Shown here piece by piece: positions 24,631 to 37,190 of a stretch of 64,000 nucleotides of DNA. Every line of letters begins with the position of its first letter. The stretch's first letter is position 1. Origin of the DNA: Mycobacterium parmense (GTDB lineage Bacteria > Actinomycetota > Actinomycetes > Mycobacteriales > Mycobacteriaceae); the NCBI RefSeq assembly GCF_010730575.1, contig NZ_AP022614.1:2170001-2234000 (forward strand). The letters are read 5' to 3'. The translations under genes and the position numbers were made by a program. Under the pieces are notes generated by a model, which searched no databases, was not told the origin of the DNA, and saw nothing but the letters and a program-made list of their open reading frames with translations.

Positions 24631-25364
24631 CTATGACTCCGTATCATGTTGCCGTGCATGGTTATTCGATCCCCTCGCATACGGATGTACTCGAGGTCGA
24701 CGGGCCTGCCGTCGTCGAGGCTGGTGAGGCGCTCGAGCATGAGCAGCGCCGCCCCGTCGGGGACCTGCAACGTGGCCGCCGAGTGCGCGTCGGCGGGAAT
24801 GGCCTCCAGTGCCAGCGACGCCGAGCCGAGCCGGCGTCCGCTCACCTGCTCGATCAGCGCGAAGATGTCGTCGGTCTCCAGCGGATGCTCCAGCACCCGG
24901 TGCCCGATGCCCGGGGCGAGGTAGGTCAGGTCGAGGCTTAGGGGCAGCCCGCCCAGGTAGCGCAGCCGCTCGACGTATACCGCCTGCTCACCCGGTTCCA
25001 GTCGCAGCCGGCGAGCCACCGCCGGTGGCGCGGTGACCGGCGTGGCGGCCCGCACCTCGTTGCGGACCTTGCCGAGCTCCGTGAACGTCTCCTTCAGGCC
25101 CAGCAGCACATCGAGCCCGTGGTCGTACTTGCGCTGCGCGACGCGGGTGCCGATCTTGGGCCCGCGCTCGATCAGGCCCTCGTGTTTGAGAACGCCAAGG
25201 GCCTCACGAACGGTGTTGCGGGACACCAGAAATTCGGTGGCCAGGTCGTGTTCGGCCGGCAGGCCGTCGGGGTAGGCGCCGGTGTGGATCTGCCGGCGCA
25301 GCACGTCGGCGACCCGCCGGGCGCGGTCGGCCCGCGGTCCGCGGAGGGGTACTGGCTGCGCCAC
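24627..25364 (-). CDS. GntR/HutC-family transcriptional regulator (UTRA ligand domain)
   Basis: A 245-residue repressor-type protein. Residues about 14-80 are a GntR winged helix (LRRQIHTGAYPDGLPAEHDL ... SRNTVREALGVLKHEGLI). Residues about 95-240 form a UTRA ligand domain (YVERLRYLGGLPLSLDLTYL). It is the first gene of a three-gene operon with the ferredoxin and flavoprotein, suggesting autoregulation in response to the enzyme's substrate. GTG start at 25362-25364. No clear operator palindrome was found upstream. Confidence 0.88.
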   Translation of the reverse strand: MAQPVPLRGPRADRARRVADVLRRQIHTGAYPDGLPAEHDLATEFLVSRNTVREALGVLKHEGLIERGPKIGTRVAQRKYDHGLDVLLGLKETFTELGKVRNEVRAATPVTAPPAVARRLRLEPGEQAVYVERLRYLGGLPLSLDLTYLAPGIGHRVLEHPLETDDIFALIEQVSGRRLGSASLALEAIPADAHSAATLQVPDGAALLMLERLTSLDDGRPVDLEYIRMRGDRITMHGNMIRSHR

Positions 25365-25554
25365 GCCGCCACGCTAACCCGGCAGGGGGCGGTCTCAGGG
25401 GCGCCCGAGCGCGGCTCCGAACGGCCCGGCGGCCTATTGCGCCGGGCGCGATTCGGCTTTCACCAGCGGTGACAGCCGTCCGGAAAGCCATTGCGCCACC
25501 GCGGACGCCCGCACGGCGTTCCGATCCCGGTGATCCGAACGCGGCGGGCCGCGG

Positions 25555-25785
25555 TCAGCGCCTCTTGGCGTACCTGCACACCATGTCGCTCTCGCGGAAC
25601 GTGCCCGTGTGCTGGCGGCCGTTGTCGTCGCGGCCGAAGAAAGTCCATTGTTTCGGGTTCTTCTGCGGTTCGCCGATGAGCTTGACCGTGTAGCGCATCT
25701 CGGTCTGGTCCAGCGTGCCGATGAGGTCGCCGACCCGGATATCTCGCGGATGCACGCGAGGCGCGTCCGACCAGTTCAGGGGCAT
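25555..25785 (-). CDS. Small uncharacterised protein
   Basis: A 76-residue soluble protein with a beta-rich pattern: VHPRDIRVGDLIGTL, RYTVKLIGEPQ, QWTFFGRDDNGRQHTGTF. I do not recognise a family. The codon choice and the ATG start look genuine. It stands alone between the GntR gene and the large PLP decarboxylase gene, with about 190 bp of apparently empty sequence on its GntR side. Confidence 0.55.
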   Translation of the reverse strand: MPLNWSDAPRVHPRDIRVGDLIGTLDQTEMRYTVKLIGEPQKNPKQWTFFGRDDNGRQHTGTFRESDMVCRYAKRR

Positions 25786-25857
25786 GCGGCCGTCCTCACG
25801 CTCATCGACAGCGCGAAGGTTGGCGCCGGTCAGTTACCACCACGCTACACGCGTGCG

Positions 25858-28710
25858 TCACGCCTCTCCGCGAACCTTCTGCGCGGTCGCGTCACCGTTG
25901 AGCGCCGCGGCGTCCGACGGCAGCTCGAAGCCCGGGAACGCCGTGCCCACCGCGGCCGTCGCCGCGTCGCGCTGGGCCTCCATCCGGGCCAGCGCCGCGT
26001 CGGTGAACACTGACAACCCGAGGTCAGGGTTGTAGCCGTGGATCTCCTTCACGTCGAGCTGGGCCAGGAAGTAGACGATCTCCTTGGACACCACCTGCCC
26101 GGGGACCAGCACCGGGAAACCGGGCGGGTAGGGCACCACGAAGGTCGTCGACACCAGTGTCCTGCCCTCGGCCAGCCGCCGGCCCGCCATGCCGATCATC
26201 ACGTGCTCACGGTCGGACTCTTCGTATCCGGCGTAGAAGGCCGCGCGCATGTCCCCGAACTGGCAGGCGTCGACCGGGCGGAAGGCGTCGTCGAACTCGC
26301 TGAAGTCCGGCAGGTGGGGCAGGTCTTCGGTGATCTCCTCGACGCGGCGCTGCTGCAGCGCGCGGTCGGCGGTGCTGGCCGCCTTCTGGGCGCGATCGAA
26401 ATCGGTGGCCACCCTGCGCAACACGTCGAGCAGGTAGTGCACGCTCGACCAGGTGACCCCGATGGTGAAGATCAGCAGCACGCTGTTGATGGACGTCTTG
26501 TTGATCTGGATGCCGAACCGTTCCATCAGAATCTTCTCGCGGAAGTCGTAACCGTTCATGCCGGTCTTGCCGATGAACAACGTCACCCGCGTCGCGTCCA
26601 GCACGAACTGATCGGACCGCCACGCCTCGTTCCACTGCGCAAGGGCGCCCTGCCGGACCTCGCGGTAGGAACTGACCGAGGAGGCACGGAACTCCTCGGG
26701 CACCAGGTCGGCCTCGTCGAGGATGCGAAACCACTTGCTGATCAACCGGTCCCGGCGGACGCGATGACGGAAGATCAGGGCCATGTCGTACACCTGCCGG
26801 ACCAGCTGGAAGCCCTCGATGTCGACCTGCCGGCGCGCCAGGTCCAGCGACGCGAGCAGCTGCTGGTTGGGCGAGGTCGAGGTGTGGGTGAGAAACGCCT
26901 CGCCGAACGCGTCGCGGGCGAGCGCGTTGAAATCCTGGTCACGCACGTGGATCATCGACGCCTGCCGCAGCGCCGACAGCGACTTGTGTGTCGAGTGGGT
27001 CGCGTACACGCGCACCCGAGCCCGGGCGGGATCGGGCAGCAACCGGCGCTCCAGCCACTGCGACCGGCCCCCCTCTTCCTGCACCCGCTCCATCTGCGCC
27101 GCCCACTGCCGGTACTCCTCGGCGTATTCCGGGGAGGCCAGCCGCTGCTCGAGGCGCTCGGCCGACACCATCGCGGTGCGCTGCCGGGCCCACGGCACCG
27201 CGGTGGCGAAGGCGTACCACGCCTCGTCCCACAGGAAGCAGATGTCCGGCTTGATCGCCAGCACCTCCTCCATCACCCGCAGCGGGTTGTACACCACGCC
27301 GTCGAACGTGCAGTTGGTGAGCAGCAGCATGCGGACCCGCTGCAGCTGGCCCGCCGCCTCGAGGTCCAGCAGCGTCCTCTTGATCGTGTGCAGCGACACG
27401 GCGCCGTAGATCGCGAACTGCGCCAACGGGTATGCGTCCAGGTACAGCGGGTAGGCGCCGGCCAGCACCAGGCCGTAGTGGTGCGACTTGTGGCAGTTGC
27501 GGTCGATCAGCACGATGTCGCCGGGCCGGGTCAACGATTGCACGACGATCTTGTTGGCGGTCGACGTCCCGTTGGTGACGAAATAGGTGTGGTCGGAATT
27601 CCAGGTCCGCGCGGCCTTGTCCATCGCCTTCTTGATGTTGCCGTGCGGGTCCAGCAGCGAGTCCAAACCGCCCGACGTGGACGATGTCTCGGCCATGAAG
27701 ATGTTGCGGCCGTAGAACTCACCCATGTCCTGCAGCGACTTGGAGTTGAAGATGCTGGCGCCGCGCGCGACCGGCAGGGCGTGGAACTGGCCGACGGGCG
27801 CTGCCGCGTACGCCCGCAGCGCGTCGAAAAACGGTGTGGCGAAACGGTTCCGCAGACCCGCAAGTATGGTGCTGTAGAGGTCGGTGACGTCGTTGAGCCG
27901 GTAGAACGTGCGGTCGTACACGTCGGGCTCGCTGTCGTCGCCCGCCGCGATCGACTCATCGGTCAGCAGGTAGAGGTCGATGTGGGGCCGCAGTTCGCGG
28001 ATCCACTCGCCGCATTCCACCCAGTCGTTGGCGCGGTCGGGGATCACCCCCTGCGCGTCCTCGTTGGGCCCCAGCAACGTGTTCATCAGCGGCACGCGGT
28101 CGCGGCTGCGCAGGGGCAGGTCGTCGCGGATGATCGCGGCCTGGATCTCCCCGTTGAGGGCGACCGCGGTGATGGCGTCCTCGACGCTCGGCACGACCAG
28201 GAACTCGAACTGCACGTCGTCGGACGGGTCGCGCAACGCGCGCAGGCACTCGGCCAGGCTTTCCGGGGCCGTGGTGGGCGCGTCGTCGGCGAGCAGCACG
28301 GTGTAGAAGTGCTGCTGTTTGGCCCTGGCCACCAGCTCCTGGTCCGCCAGCGGCGCGGTCGTGTCGAAAAGTCCTGCGCGGTCGCCGTATTCGCTGAGCA
28401 AACGCACCGCCAGCGAGACCTCTTCGGCGAGCCGCACCGTGGAGAGCATCTCCAGGTGGGCGCGGAAGGCCGCCAGGTTCTCCGCGCCGGGGTACAGCCA
28501 GTACCGCTCGTAGGCGCCGATGCGGTCCATCAGGCGCTTCACCCGGTTCAGCTCGTGGGTCTTGTCCATCCCGGCGAGGTCGACCTCCGCGAGGTGACGG
28601 CAGGCGTCATCGAGCAGGTTCCACGTGTCGATCCGCGCGTAGGACGGGTTGGCCACCGCCGCCAGGGCCGAGACCCGGAGGCGTCGCGGCTGGCCGCTGT
28701 TTCGAATCAT
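25858..28710 (-). CDS. Ornithine/lysine/arginine-type PLP decarboxylase (Rv2531c-like)
   Basis: A 950-residue fold-type I PLP enzyme. It has an N-terminal wing/receiver-like region (about 1-330), then the Orn/Lys/Arg decarboxylase core with FVTNGTSTANK, LIDRNCHKSHH, CFLWDEAWYA and the PLP-lysine motif ATHSTHKSLSALRQAS, and a C-terminal domain. It should decarboxylate a basic amino acid, but whether that is arginine, lysine or ornithine cannot be decided. Start ATG 28708-28710 (MIRNSGQPRRLRVSAL) matches the Mtb N-terminus. It marks the left end of the block syntenic with Mtb Rv2531c-Rv2576c. Confidence 0.92.
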   Translation of the reverse strand: MIRNSGQPRRLRVSALAAVANPSYARIDTWNLLDDACRHLAEVDLAGMDKTHELNRVKRLMDRIGAYERYWLYPGAENLAAFRAHLEMLSTVRLAEEVSLAVRLLSEYGDRAGLFDTTAPLADQELVARAKQQHFYTVLLADDAPTTAPESLAECLRALRDPSDDVQFEFLVVPSVEDAITAVALNGEIQAAIIRDDLPLRSRDRVPLMNTLLGPNEDAQGVIPDRANDWVECGEWIRELRPHIDLYLLTDESIAAGDDSEPDVYDRTFYRLNDVTDLYSTILAGLRNRFATPFFDALRAYAAAPVGQFHALPVARGASIFNSKSLQDMGEFYGRNIFMAETSSTSGGLDSLLDPHGNIKKAMDKAARTWNSDHTYFVTNGTSTANKIVVQSLTRPGDIVLIDRNCHKSHHYGLVLAGAYPLYLDAYPLAQFAIYGAVSLHTIKRTLLDLEAAGQLQRVRMLLLTNCTFDGVVYNPLRVMEEVLAIKPDICFLWDEAWYAFATAVPWARQRTAMVSAERLEQRLASPEYAEEYRQWAAQMERVQEEGGRSQWLERRLLPDPARARVRVYATHSTHKSLSALRQASMIHVRDQDFNALARDAFGEAFLTHTSTSPNQQLLASLDLARRQVDIEGFQLVRQVYDMALIFRHRVRRDRLISKWFRILDEADLVPEEFRASSVSSYREVRQGALAQWNEAWRSDQFVLDATRVTLFIGKTGMNGYDFREKILMERFGIQINKTSINSVLLIFTIGVTWSSVHYLLDVLRRVATDFDRAQKAASTADRALQQRRVEEITEDLPHLPDFSEFDDAFRPVDACQFGDMRAAFYAGYEESDREHVMIGMAGRRLAEGRTLVSTTFVVPYPPGFPVLVPGQVVSKEIVYFLAQLDVKEIHGYNPDLGLSVFTDAALARMEAQRDAATAAVGTAFPGFELPSDAAALNGDATAQKVRGEA

Positions 28711-28751
28711 GACCTCACTGTCCTCCTCGAATGACCCCGCGAAACGGCGCG

Positions 28752-29138
28752 TCAGCCCGGCTCGTCCCCGTTTCCTCGCGGACCGCGGCTGCTCTCCAGC
28801 CATCGCAACACGGGAAGCTGCGGGAAATCCCGGCGCCGCGCCGGTAACTCGGTGACGTCGCCGAGCGAGCGCACCACGGCCTGGGTCAGGCCCAAGATGG
28901 CGGCCATGACCGGCAGCAGCGGCTGCAGCGGCCTGGCCGCCGAGCGGACCGTGCTGATCCGGCGGGCCACCACCAGGCGTTCGACGCAGTGATACAGCCA
29001 GGCGCCGACGGCCAGCGCGTAGATCGACAGCGCCGACGCGGCGATGGCCCACCCGGACGCGGCACACATCACGGCGCCCAGCACCACGGTGGCCGCCAGC
29101 CAGCCGGCGACCACCACGCGCAGCTCGAGCCGGGTCAC
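28752..29138 (-). CDS. Small integral membrane protein downstream of nusB (Rv2532c-like)
   Basis: A 128-residue protein with two adjacent N-terminal transmembrane helices ([17 protein letters not shown] and [18 protein letters not shown]) and a cytoplasmic tail containing basic and proline-rich sequence. No enzyme motif is seen. The GTG (29136-29138) overlaps the nusB stop by 4 bp. Function unknown; position is conserved in Mtb. Confidence 0.75.
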   Translation of the reverse strand: MTRLELRVVVAGWLAATVVLGAVMCAASGWAIAASALSIYALAVGAWLYHCVERLVVARRISTVRSAARPLQPLLPVMAAILGLTQAVVRSLGDVTELPARRRDFPQLPVLRWLESSRGPRGNGDEPG

Positions 29139-29611
29139 GAGCCGGGCCCCCGGACCGCCCGGGCGGCGGCGCGGATCTGGGGCGTCACCAGCATCACCTG
29201 GCCCAGCACCCCGTTGACGAAGCCCGGCGATTCGTCGGTGGACAGCTCCTTGGCCAGCTGGACGGCCTCGTCGACGGCGACCGGCTCCGGGACGTCGTCG
29301 GCGTGCAGCAGCTCCCACACCGCGACCCGCAGGACGGCGCGGTCCACGGCCGGCAGCCGGTCCAGCGTCCAGCCCTGCAGGTGCGAGCTGATCAGGTCGT
29401 CGATGTGCGCCGCGTGTTCGGCGACCCCACGGGCCGCCAGGACCGTGTACGGGTGCAGCGCGGACACGTCGGGATCGGATTCGGCCAGCGCGATGCGGCC
29501 GTCGACCACCTCGGCCGGGCTCAGCCCTCGGGCCTCGGCCTCGAAGAGCAGGTCGACGGCGCGCTTACGGGCCTGATGGCGTCCCCGAAAGGGCCTCGCG
29601 GGCCGGCTCAC
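29135..29611 (-). CDS. nusB: Transcription antitermination factor NusB
   Basis: A 158-residue all-helical protein that, with NusE, binds boxA in rRNA leaders. The signature [19 protein letters not shown] is at the N-terminus and [20 protein letters not shown] near the C-terminus. Its GTG overlaps the stop of efp by 4 bp, a coupling typical of actinobacteria. Confidence 0.96.
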   Translation of the reverse strand: MSRPARPFRGRHQARKRAVDLLFEAEARGLSPAEVVDGRIALAESDPDVSALHPYTVLAARGVAEHAAHIDDLISSHLQGWTLDRLPAVDRAVLRVAVWELLHADDVPEPVAVDEAVQLAKELSTDESPGFVNGVLGQVMLVTPQIRAAARAVRGPGS

Positions 29612-30171
29612 GCGTTGACGCGTCCCAGGTAGCTGCCGTCACGCGAATCCACCTTCAGCTTGTCCCCGGTGTTGATGAACAGCGGAACCTGAATCTCCGC
29701 CCCGGTCTCCACCGTCGCCGGCTTGGTGCCCGCGCTGGAGCGGTCCCCCTGCAGGCCGGGCTCGGTGTGGGTGACCTCGAGCTCCACGGTCACGGGCAGC
29801 TCGAGGTACAGCGGCGCCCCGTTGTGGAACGCCACCTGCACCGGCATGCCCTCCAGCAGGTACTTGGCGGCGTCACCGACCAGCGACTCCGGCAACGGGT
29901 GCTGCTCGTAGTCCTGGCTGTCCATGAAAACGAAATCCGAGCCGTCGCGGTACAGGTAGGTGGTGTCGCGACGGTCCACCGTCGCCGTCTCCACCTTGAC
30001 GCCGGCGTTGTACGTCTTGTCGACGACCTTGCCCGAGAGCACGTTTTTGAGCTTGGTTCGCACGAAGGCCGGGCCCTTGCCGGGCTTGACGTGCTGGAAC
30101 TCGACGATCTGCCACAGTTGGCCGTCGATCACCAGCACCAATCCGTTCTTGAAGTCGGCAGTTGATGCCAC
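29608..30171 (-). CDS. efp: Translation elongation factor P
   Basis: A 187-residue three-domain factor that relieves ribosome stalling at polyproline. The KOW-like domain I holds [19 protein letters not shown], whose lysine loop would contact the P-site tRNA. The GTG at 30169-30171 ([10 protein letters not shown]) gives the exact length of Mtb EF-P; the upstream open frame lacks conserved sequence. No EpmA/YeiP-type modification gene lies nearby. Confidence 0.97.
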   Translation of the reverse strand: MASTADFKNGLVLVIDGQLWQIVEFQHVKPGKGPAFVRTKLKNVLSGKVVDKTYNAGVKVETATVDRRDTTYLYRDGSDFVFMDSQDYEQHPLPESLVGDAAKYLLEGMPVQVAFHNGAPLYLELPVTVELEVTHTEPGLQGDRSSAGTKPATVETGAEIQVPLFINTGDKLKVDSRDGSYLGRVNA

Positions 30172-30276
30172 GGTCGGTGTATCTCCTCGAGGATGTTCGA
30201 ATGCGTCGCACAGCAGCGCCAACCCATTATCGACCATGGCCGGGCCCCTGCTGCCGCCCGACCTTACCCGCGGCCG

Positions 30277-30654
30277 CTACCCGGTCGGATCCCCCAGGCA
30301 ATGGCCGTGGTCTTTCACGATCGTTCCGCCCGGGGCCTTGGCCAGCACCGCCGCCTCGGCGTCCCCCATCGTCGCGCCCCAGCCGCCGAAGTATTTGGTG
30401 TTGGAAGCGTTGGTCGCGAGGGCGATGCACCCACCCGGACCACTGGCCAGCAGGCGGCAGTCGCTGATGGTCTTGCGGCACGCCGACATCACCACCTGCT
30501 GGGCGGCGTCCTGGCTGGCCGCTCCGTCGACGGTCTGGATGTGCCCGGTGGAATCCGATATCGCCATCGCGATCCAGTTGCTGTCGGCGTGCGAGATCGG
30601 TGCCCCCGCGAGCGCCAGGCCGACCGCTATCGGCGCCGCCACTCGTTTGTACAT
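30277..30654 (-). CDS. Secreted DUF4189-family protein
   Basis: A 125-residue precursor with a signal peptide (MYKRVAAPIAVGLALAGAPI, likely cleavage after SHA). The mature DUF4189 domain has DSTGHIQTVDGAASQDAAQQ and conserved cysteines in SACRKTISDCRLLASGPGGC. Several mycobacterial secreted proteins share this domain; function is unknown. I do not recall a gene here in the Mtb efp-pepQ interval, so it may be a lineage-specific insertion. Confidence 0.8.
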   Translation of the reverse strand: MYKRVAAPIAVGLALAGAPISHADSNWIAMAISDSTGHIQTVDGAASQDAAQQVVMSACRKTISDCRLLASGPGGCIALATNASNTKYFGGWGATMGDAEAAVLAKAPGGTIVKDHGHCLGDPTG

Positions 30655-30700
30655 GGAGGAAGGCTATTACGGGCCCGCTGATCCCGCGACCGGCGCGCGA

Positions 30701-31801
30701 TCAGGCCAGAACGGTCAGATCCTTGGGGAACCGGGTCAACAACTCGGGGGTTCCGGCGTCGGGCACGACCAGCGTGTCCTCGATGCGGACGCCCCCACGC
30801 CCGGGCAGGTAGACGCCGGGCTCCACGGTCACCACGGAGCCCGCCAGCAGGGTGCCGACGGACGTGGCCCCGATTCCCGGCGCCTCGTGGATCTGCAGGC
30901 CGACGCCGTGCCCCAGGCCGTGGCCGAACAGCTCGCCGTATCCCGCGTCGGCGATCATCGTGCGCGCGGCGGAATCCACGTCGCGCAGGCCGGCGCCCGG
31001 ACTCAGCGCCTCCCGGCCGGCCCGCTGCGCCTCTGCGACCAGCTGGTAGATCTCCTGCTGCCACTCGGCGGCCTTGCCGAGCACGAACGTGCGCGTCATG
31101 TCGGAGTGGTAGCCGGCGACCAGCGCACCGAAGTCGATCTTGACGAAGTCGCCGTCTGCCAGCACCGCGTCCGTCGGGCGGTGATGCGGGATCGCCGAGT
31201 TCGGCCCGGCCGCCACGATCGTCTCGAACGAGATCGCGTCGGCGCCGTGGTCGATCATCAGGGCCTCCAGCTCCCGGCTCACCTCGCGCTCGGTCCGCCC
31301 GGGCCGCAGGCCGCCGCCCGCCACCAGGTCGGTCAGCGCGGCGTCGGCCGCCTCGCAGGCCAGCCGCAGCAGGGCAACCTCGCCGGCGTCCTTGACCTCG
31401 CGCAGCGCCTCGACCGTGCCGGCGGCCCGGACCAGCTCGGTGGCCGCTTTGTGCTCCTCGATCGCGCCGGTCAGCGCGTCGAACCCGTCGACGGTGACCA
31501 CGTTGCTCTCGAAGCCCAGCTTGGCCGCGCCGCCCTCGGCGGCCAGGCCGACCAGGTGGCGTCCCAGGGCGCGCTCGATGGCGATCTCGAGCCCGGCGGC
31601 CTGCTCGGCGGCCTGGGTGCGATACCGGCCGTCGGTGGCCAGCACGTCGCCACGGTCGTCGGCGAACACCAGCAACGCGCCGTTCGAACCGGTGAAACCG
31701 GACAGATACCGGACGTTGACCAGGTCCGTGACCAGCATCGCGTCCAGCCCGCGGGCACCCATCTGTGCTTTCAGGTTGTGTCGGCGCTGAGAATGTGTCA
31801 C
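30701..31801 (-). CDS. pepQ: Xaa-Pro dipeptidase (cytoplasmic M24 peptidase)
   Basis: A 366-residue M24 metallopeptidase. The creatinase/prolidase N-terminal domain is followed by a pita-bread fold with the metal ligands in KIDFGALVAGYHSDMTRTF, HGLGHGVGLQIHE and VVTVEPGVYLPG/GVRIED. It should split X-Pro dipeptides in the cytosol. GTG start at 31799-31801. Confidence 0.92.
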   Translation of the reverse strand: MTHSQRRHNLKAQMGARGLDAMLVTDLVNVRYLSGFTGSNGALLVFADDRGDVLATDGRYRTQAAEQAAGLEIAIERALGRHLVGLAAEGGAAKLGFESNVVTVDGFDALTGAIEEHKAATELVRAAGTVEALREVKDAGEVALLRLACEAADAALTDLVAGGGLRPGRTEREVSRELEALMIDHGADAISFETIVAAGPNSAIPHHRPTDAVLADGDFVKIDFGALVAGYHSDMTRTFVLGKAAEWQQEIYQLVAEAQRAGREALSPGAGLRDVDSAARTMIADAGYGELFGHGLGHGVGLQIHEAPGIGATSVGTLLAGSVVTVEPGVYLPGRGGVRIEDTLVVPDAGTPELLTRFPKDLTVLA

Positions 31802-31834
31802 GACCCTTGACGGTACTCGCTACGCTGATGGCCC

Positions 31835-32571
31835 ATGAGTAACTGGATGGTGCGCGGCTTGGCGTTCGCCGGGTTGATGGTGGTCCTGCGCCTGATTCAG
31901 GGCGCGCTGATCAACGCCTGGCAGACGCACGCCGGACTGTTCAGCATCGTGCTGCTGCTGCTGTTCATCGTCGGCGTTGCCGTGTGGGGCGTATTCGATG
32001 GCCGGGCCGACGCCGCCGCCAACCCCGACCCGGACCGCCGCCGCGACCTGGCGATGACCTGGCTGCTGGCCGGCGTGGTCGCCGGCGTCGTCAGCGGCGC
32101 CGTCTCCTGGGTGATCGCCCTCTTCTACAAGGGCCTCTACACCGGCGGGCTGCTCAACGAGTTGACGACCTTCGCGGCCTTCACCGCGCTGCTGGTGTTC
32201 CTGCCGGGGATCATCGGCGTCTCGATCGGGCGCTGGCGGGTGGACCGCAATCCCCCGGCCCGCCGCGAAGGCGAGGCGGACGAGGAGCGCGCCGACACCG
32301 ACGTCTTCTCCGCCGTCCGCGGCGACGAGACGCCCGCGGCCGCATCGCACTCCGAGTCCCACACCGAGCCCTATCCCGAGGAAGCGACGCAGGAGCGGAC
32401 GTCCGCGGTGGCCACCGCCGAACGCGAGCACGAGGCACCCACCGAGACGATCCCGACGGGCTCGTGGGGCGGCACGACCGAGTCGGCCCCCGCTGCGGAG
32501 GACGACGCGAAGACCGAGGTGATCCGCAGCGACGCCGAGGACCACACCAAGCCGCACCCGCAGCCCGAGAG

Positions 32572-32575
<4 letters not shown>
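31835..32575 (+). CDS. Four-helix membrane protein with acidic tail (Rv2536-like, B-4DMT type)
   Basis: A 246-residue protein with four transmembrane helices in residues 5-150 ([70 protein letters not shown]). A disordered acidic tail of roughly 95 residues rich in Glu, Thr and Ala follows. Its end overlaps the aroQ stop by 4 bp, tail to tail. The transport role is suggested only by the family name. Confidence 0.75.
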
Positions 32576-35838
<3,263 letters not shown>

Positions 35839-35923
35839 GGGTTACATCTTCCCATGTGGCCCGGCGTGCCCTTAAATCCGCGGTGCGCCGGTCCGATGCG
35901 GGCAAGGCGTGCTTGGATTGGGT

Positions 35924-37168
35924 ATGACACTCGACGAGGTCGGGGTCGACGTCGAGATCGCGACCCAGGGCGTCGGCCTTGCGCCGGTGTTCCAGCCCAT
36001 CGTGTCGCTGCCGGATGCGGTGGTCGTGGGCTTCGAAGCACTCGCGCGCTGGCCGTCGTCGGGCGGGCTCGATCCGTGCGCGGTTTTTGCCCACGCCCGG
36101 GCCACCGAACGCACCGACCAACTCGATCGCATGTGCATCGACGCCGCCATCGCGAGCGCGCTGGCCAGTGGCTGGGCGCCCAACACCTTGTTGAGCCTCA
36201 ACTGCGAGCCGACCGCGGTGAGCATCCGCCGCTCGGAGGACGAGGTGCTGGCGCGCGGCTACGAGGAATTGCAGCTGCTCTTCGAGCTCACCGAGCGCAG
36301 CCTCCTCGAGCATCCCCACGCGCTGCTGCACAAGGTCGCCGCCCTGCGCCGTGACGGGTTCGCCATCGCACTGGACGACGTCGGGGTCAATCCGGACTCA
36401 CTCGCCCTGCTCGACGTCATCTCCCCCGACGTCGTCAAGCTGGACCTCACGCTGGTCCAGTCGCAGCCCGACGACGCCCAGGCCCGCACGCTGACCGCGG
36501 TGATGGCCCACCACGAACGGACCGGAGCGCTCATCCTCGCCGAGGGAATCGAGTGTGACGACCACCTCGAACAGGCACTCGCGCTGGGTGCCGACCTGGG
36601 GCAGGGGGCCATGTTCGGTCTTCCGCGCCCCGCCGCCGAACACCCCCCGCCCGCGGCCTGGTCGTTGCCGCCGCGGAAGCGGCGACCCGCGGCGGCCGGC
36701 GCCTCGCCGTTCGACATCATCTCCGGCCGGCGTCCCGTGCGGACGGCTCGCAAGGAAACCATGACCGCGCTGTCGCGCCACATCGAGAGCCAGGCCCGAC
36801 GCGCCGCCGACCCGCCGATCCTGCTGGCGGCGCTGCAGCACGCCGAGAACTTCACCGGCCACACCCGCGGGTCCTACCGGAGCCTCGCGACCCACTCGCC
36901 GCTGGTGGCCGTCTTCGGCCGCGAACTGCGGGCCGACCCCGGCTCCGCCGTGCGCGCGGTGGACCTCGACCCCACCGATCAGTTGTGCGCGGAATGGGTC
37001 GTGCTGGTCCTGGGCCCGCACACCGCCGCCGCGCTCATCGGACGCGAGCACGACGCCGATCCGCGCTCCGACTGCCGCGACGGCGACCGGCGATTCGACT
37101 TCGTCATCACCTACGACCGGGCGCTCGTCACCGCGGCCGCGTGCAACATGCTCGACCGGATGCGTTGA
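35924..37168 (+). CDS. EAL-domain c-di-GMP phosphodiesterase with DICT sensory domain
   Basis: A 414-residue cytoplasmic signalling protein. Residues about 18-236 are an EAL domain with Glu38 of the EAL motif, Asn93, Glu121/Glu124, Asp151-Asp152 (DDVG instead of DDFG), Lys172 and Glu207, so c-di-GMP hydrolysis looks possible. Residues about 260-410 match a DICT sensory domain (HIESQARRAADPPILLAALQ). ATG at 35924-35926; a GTG 15 bp upstream is an alternative. It sits in the slot between aroC and the prepilin peptidase that in Mtb holds Rv2541-Rv2550. Confidence 0.82.
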   Translation: MTLDEVGVDVEIATQGVGLAPVFQPIVSLPDAVVVGFEALARWPSSGGLDPCAVFAHARATERTDQLDRMCIDAAIASALASGWAPNTLLSLNCEPTAVSIRRSEDEVLARGYEELQLLFELTERSLLEHPHALLHKVAALRRDGFAIALDDVGVNPDSLALLDVISPDVVKLDLTLVQSQPDDAQARTLTAVMAHHERTGALILAEGIECDDHLEQALALGADLGQGAMFGLPRPAAEHPPPAAWSLPPRKRRPAAAGASPFDIISGRRPVRTARKETMTALSRHIESQARRAADPPILLAALQHAENFTGHTRGSYRSLATHSPLVAVFGRELRADPGSAVRAVDLDPTDQLCAEWVVLVLGPHTAAALIGREHDADPRSDCRDGDRRFDFVITYDRALVTAAACNMLDRMR

Positions 37169-37190
37169 CCGCGCCCGTCACGTCCCGCGA

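Noticed and set aside
26038-28734. An 898-codon open frame antisense to the PLP decarboxylase
   Set aside because: The decarboxylase on the other strand has full family motifs. The antisense frame shows only repetitive charged residues and no domain.
30172-30237. Upstream start for efp adding 22 residues
   Set aside because: The extension is not conserved in EF-P. The GTG at 30171 gives the standard N-terminus and length.
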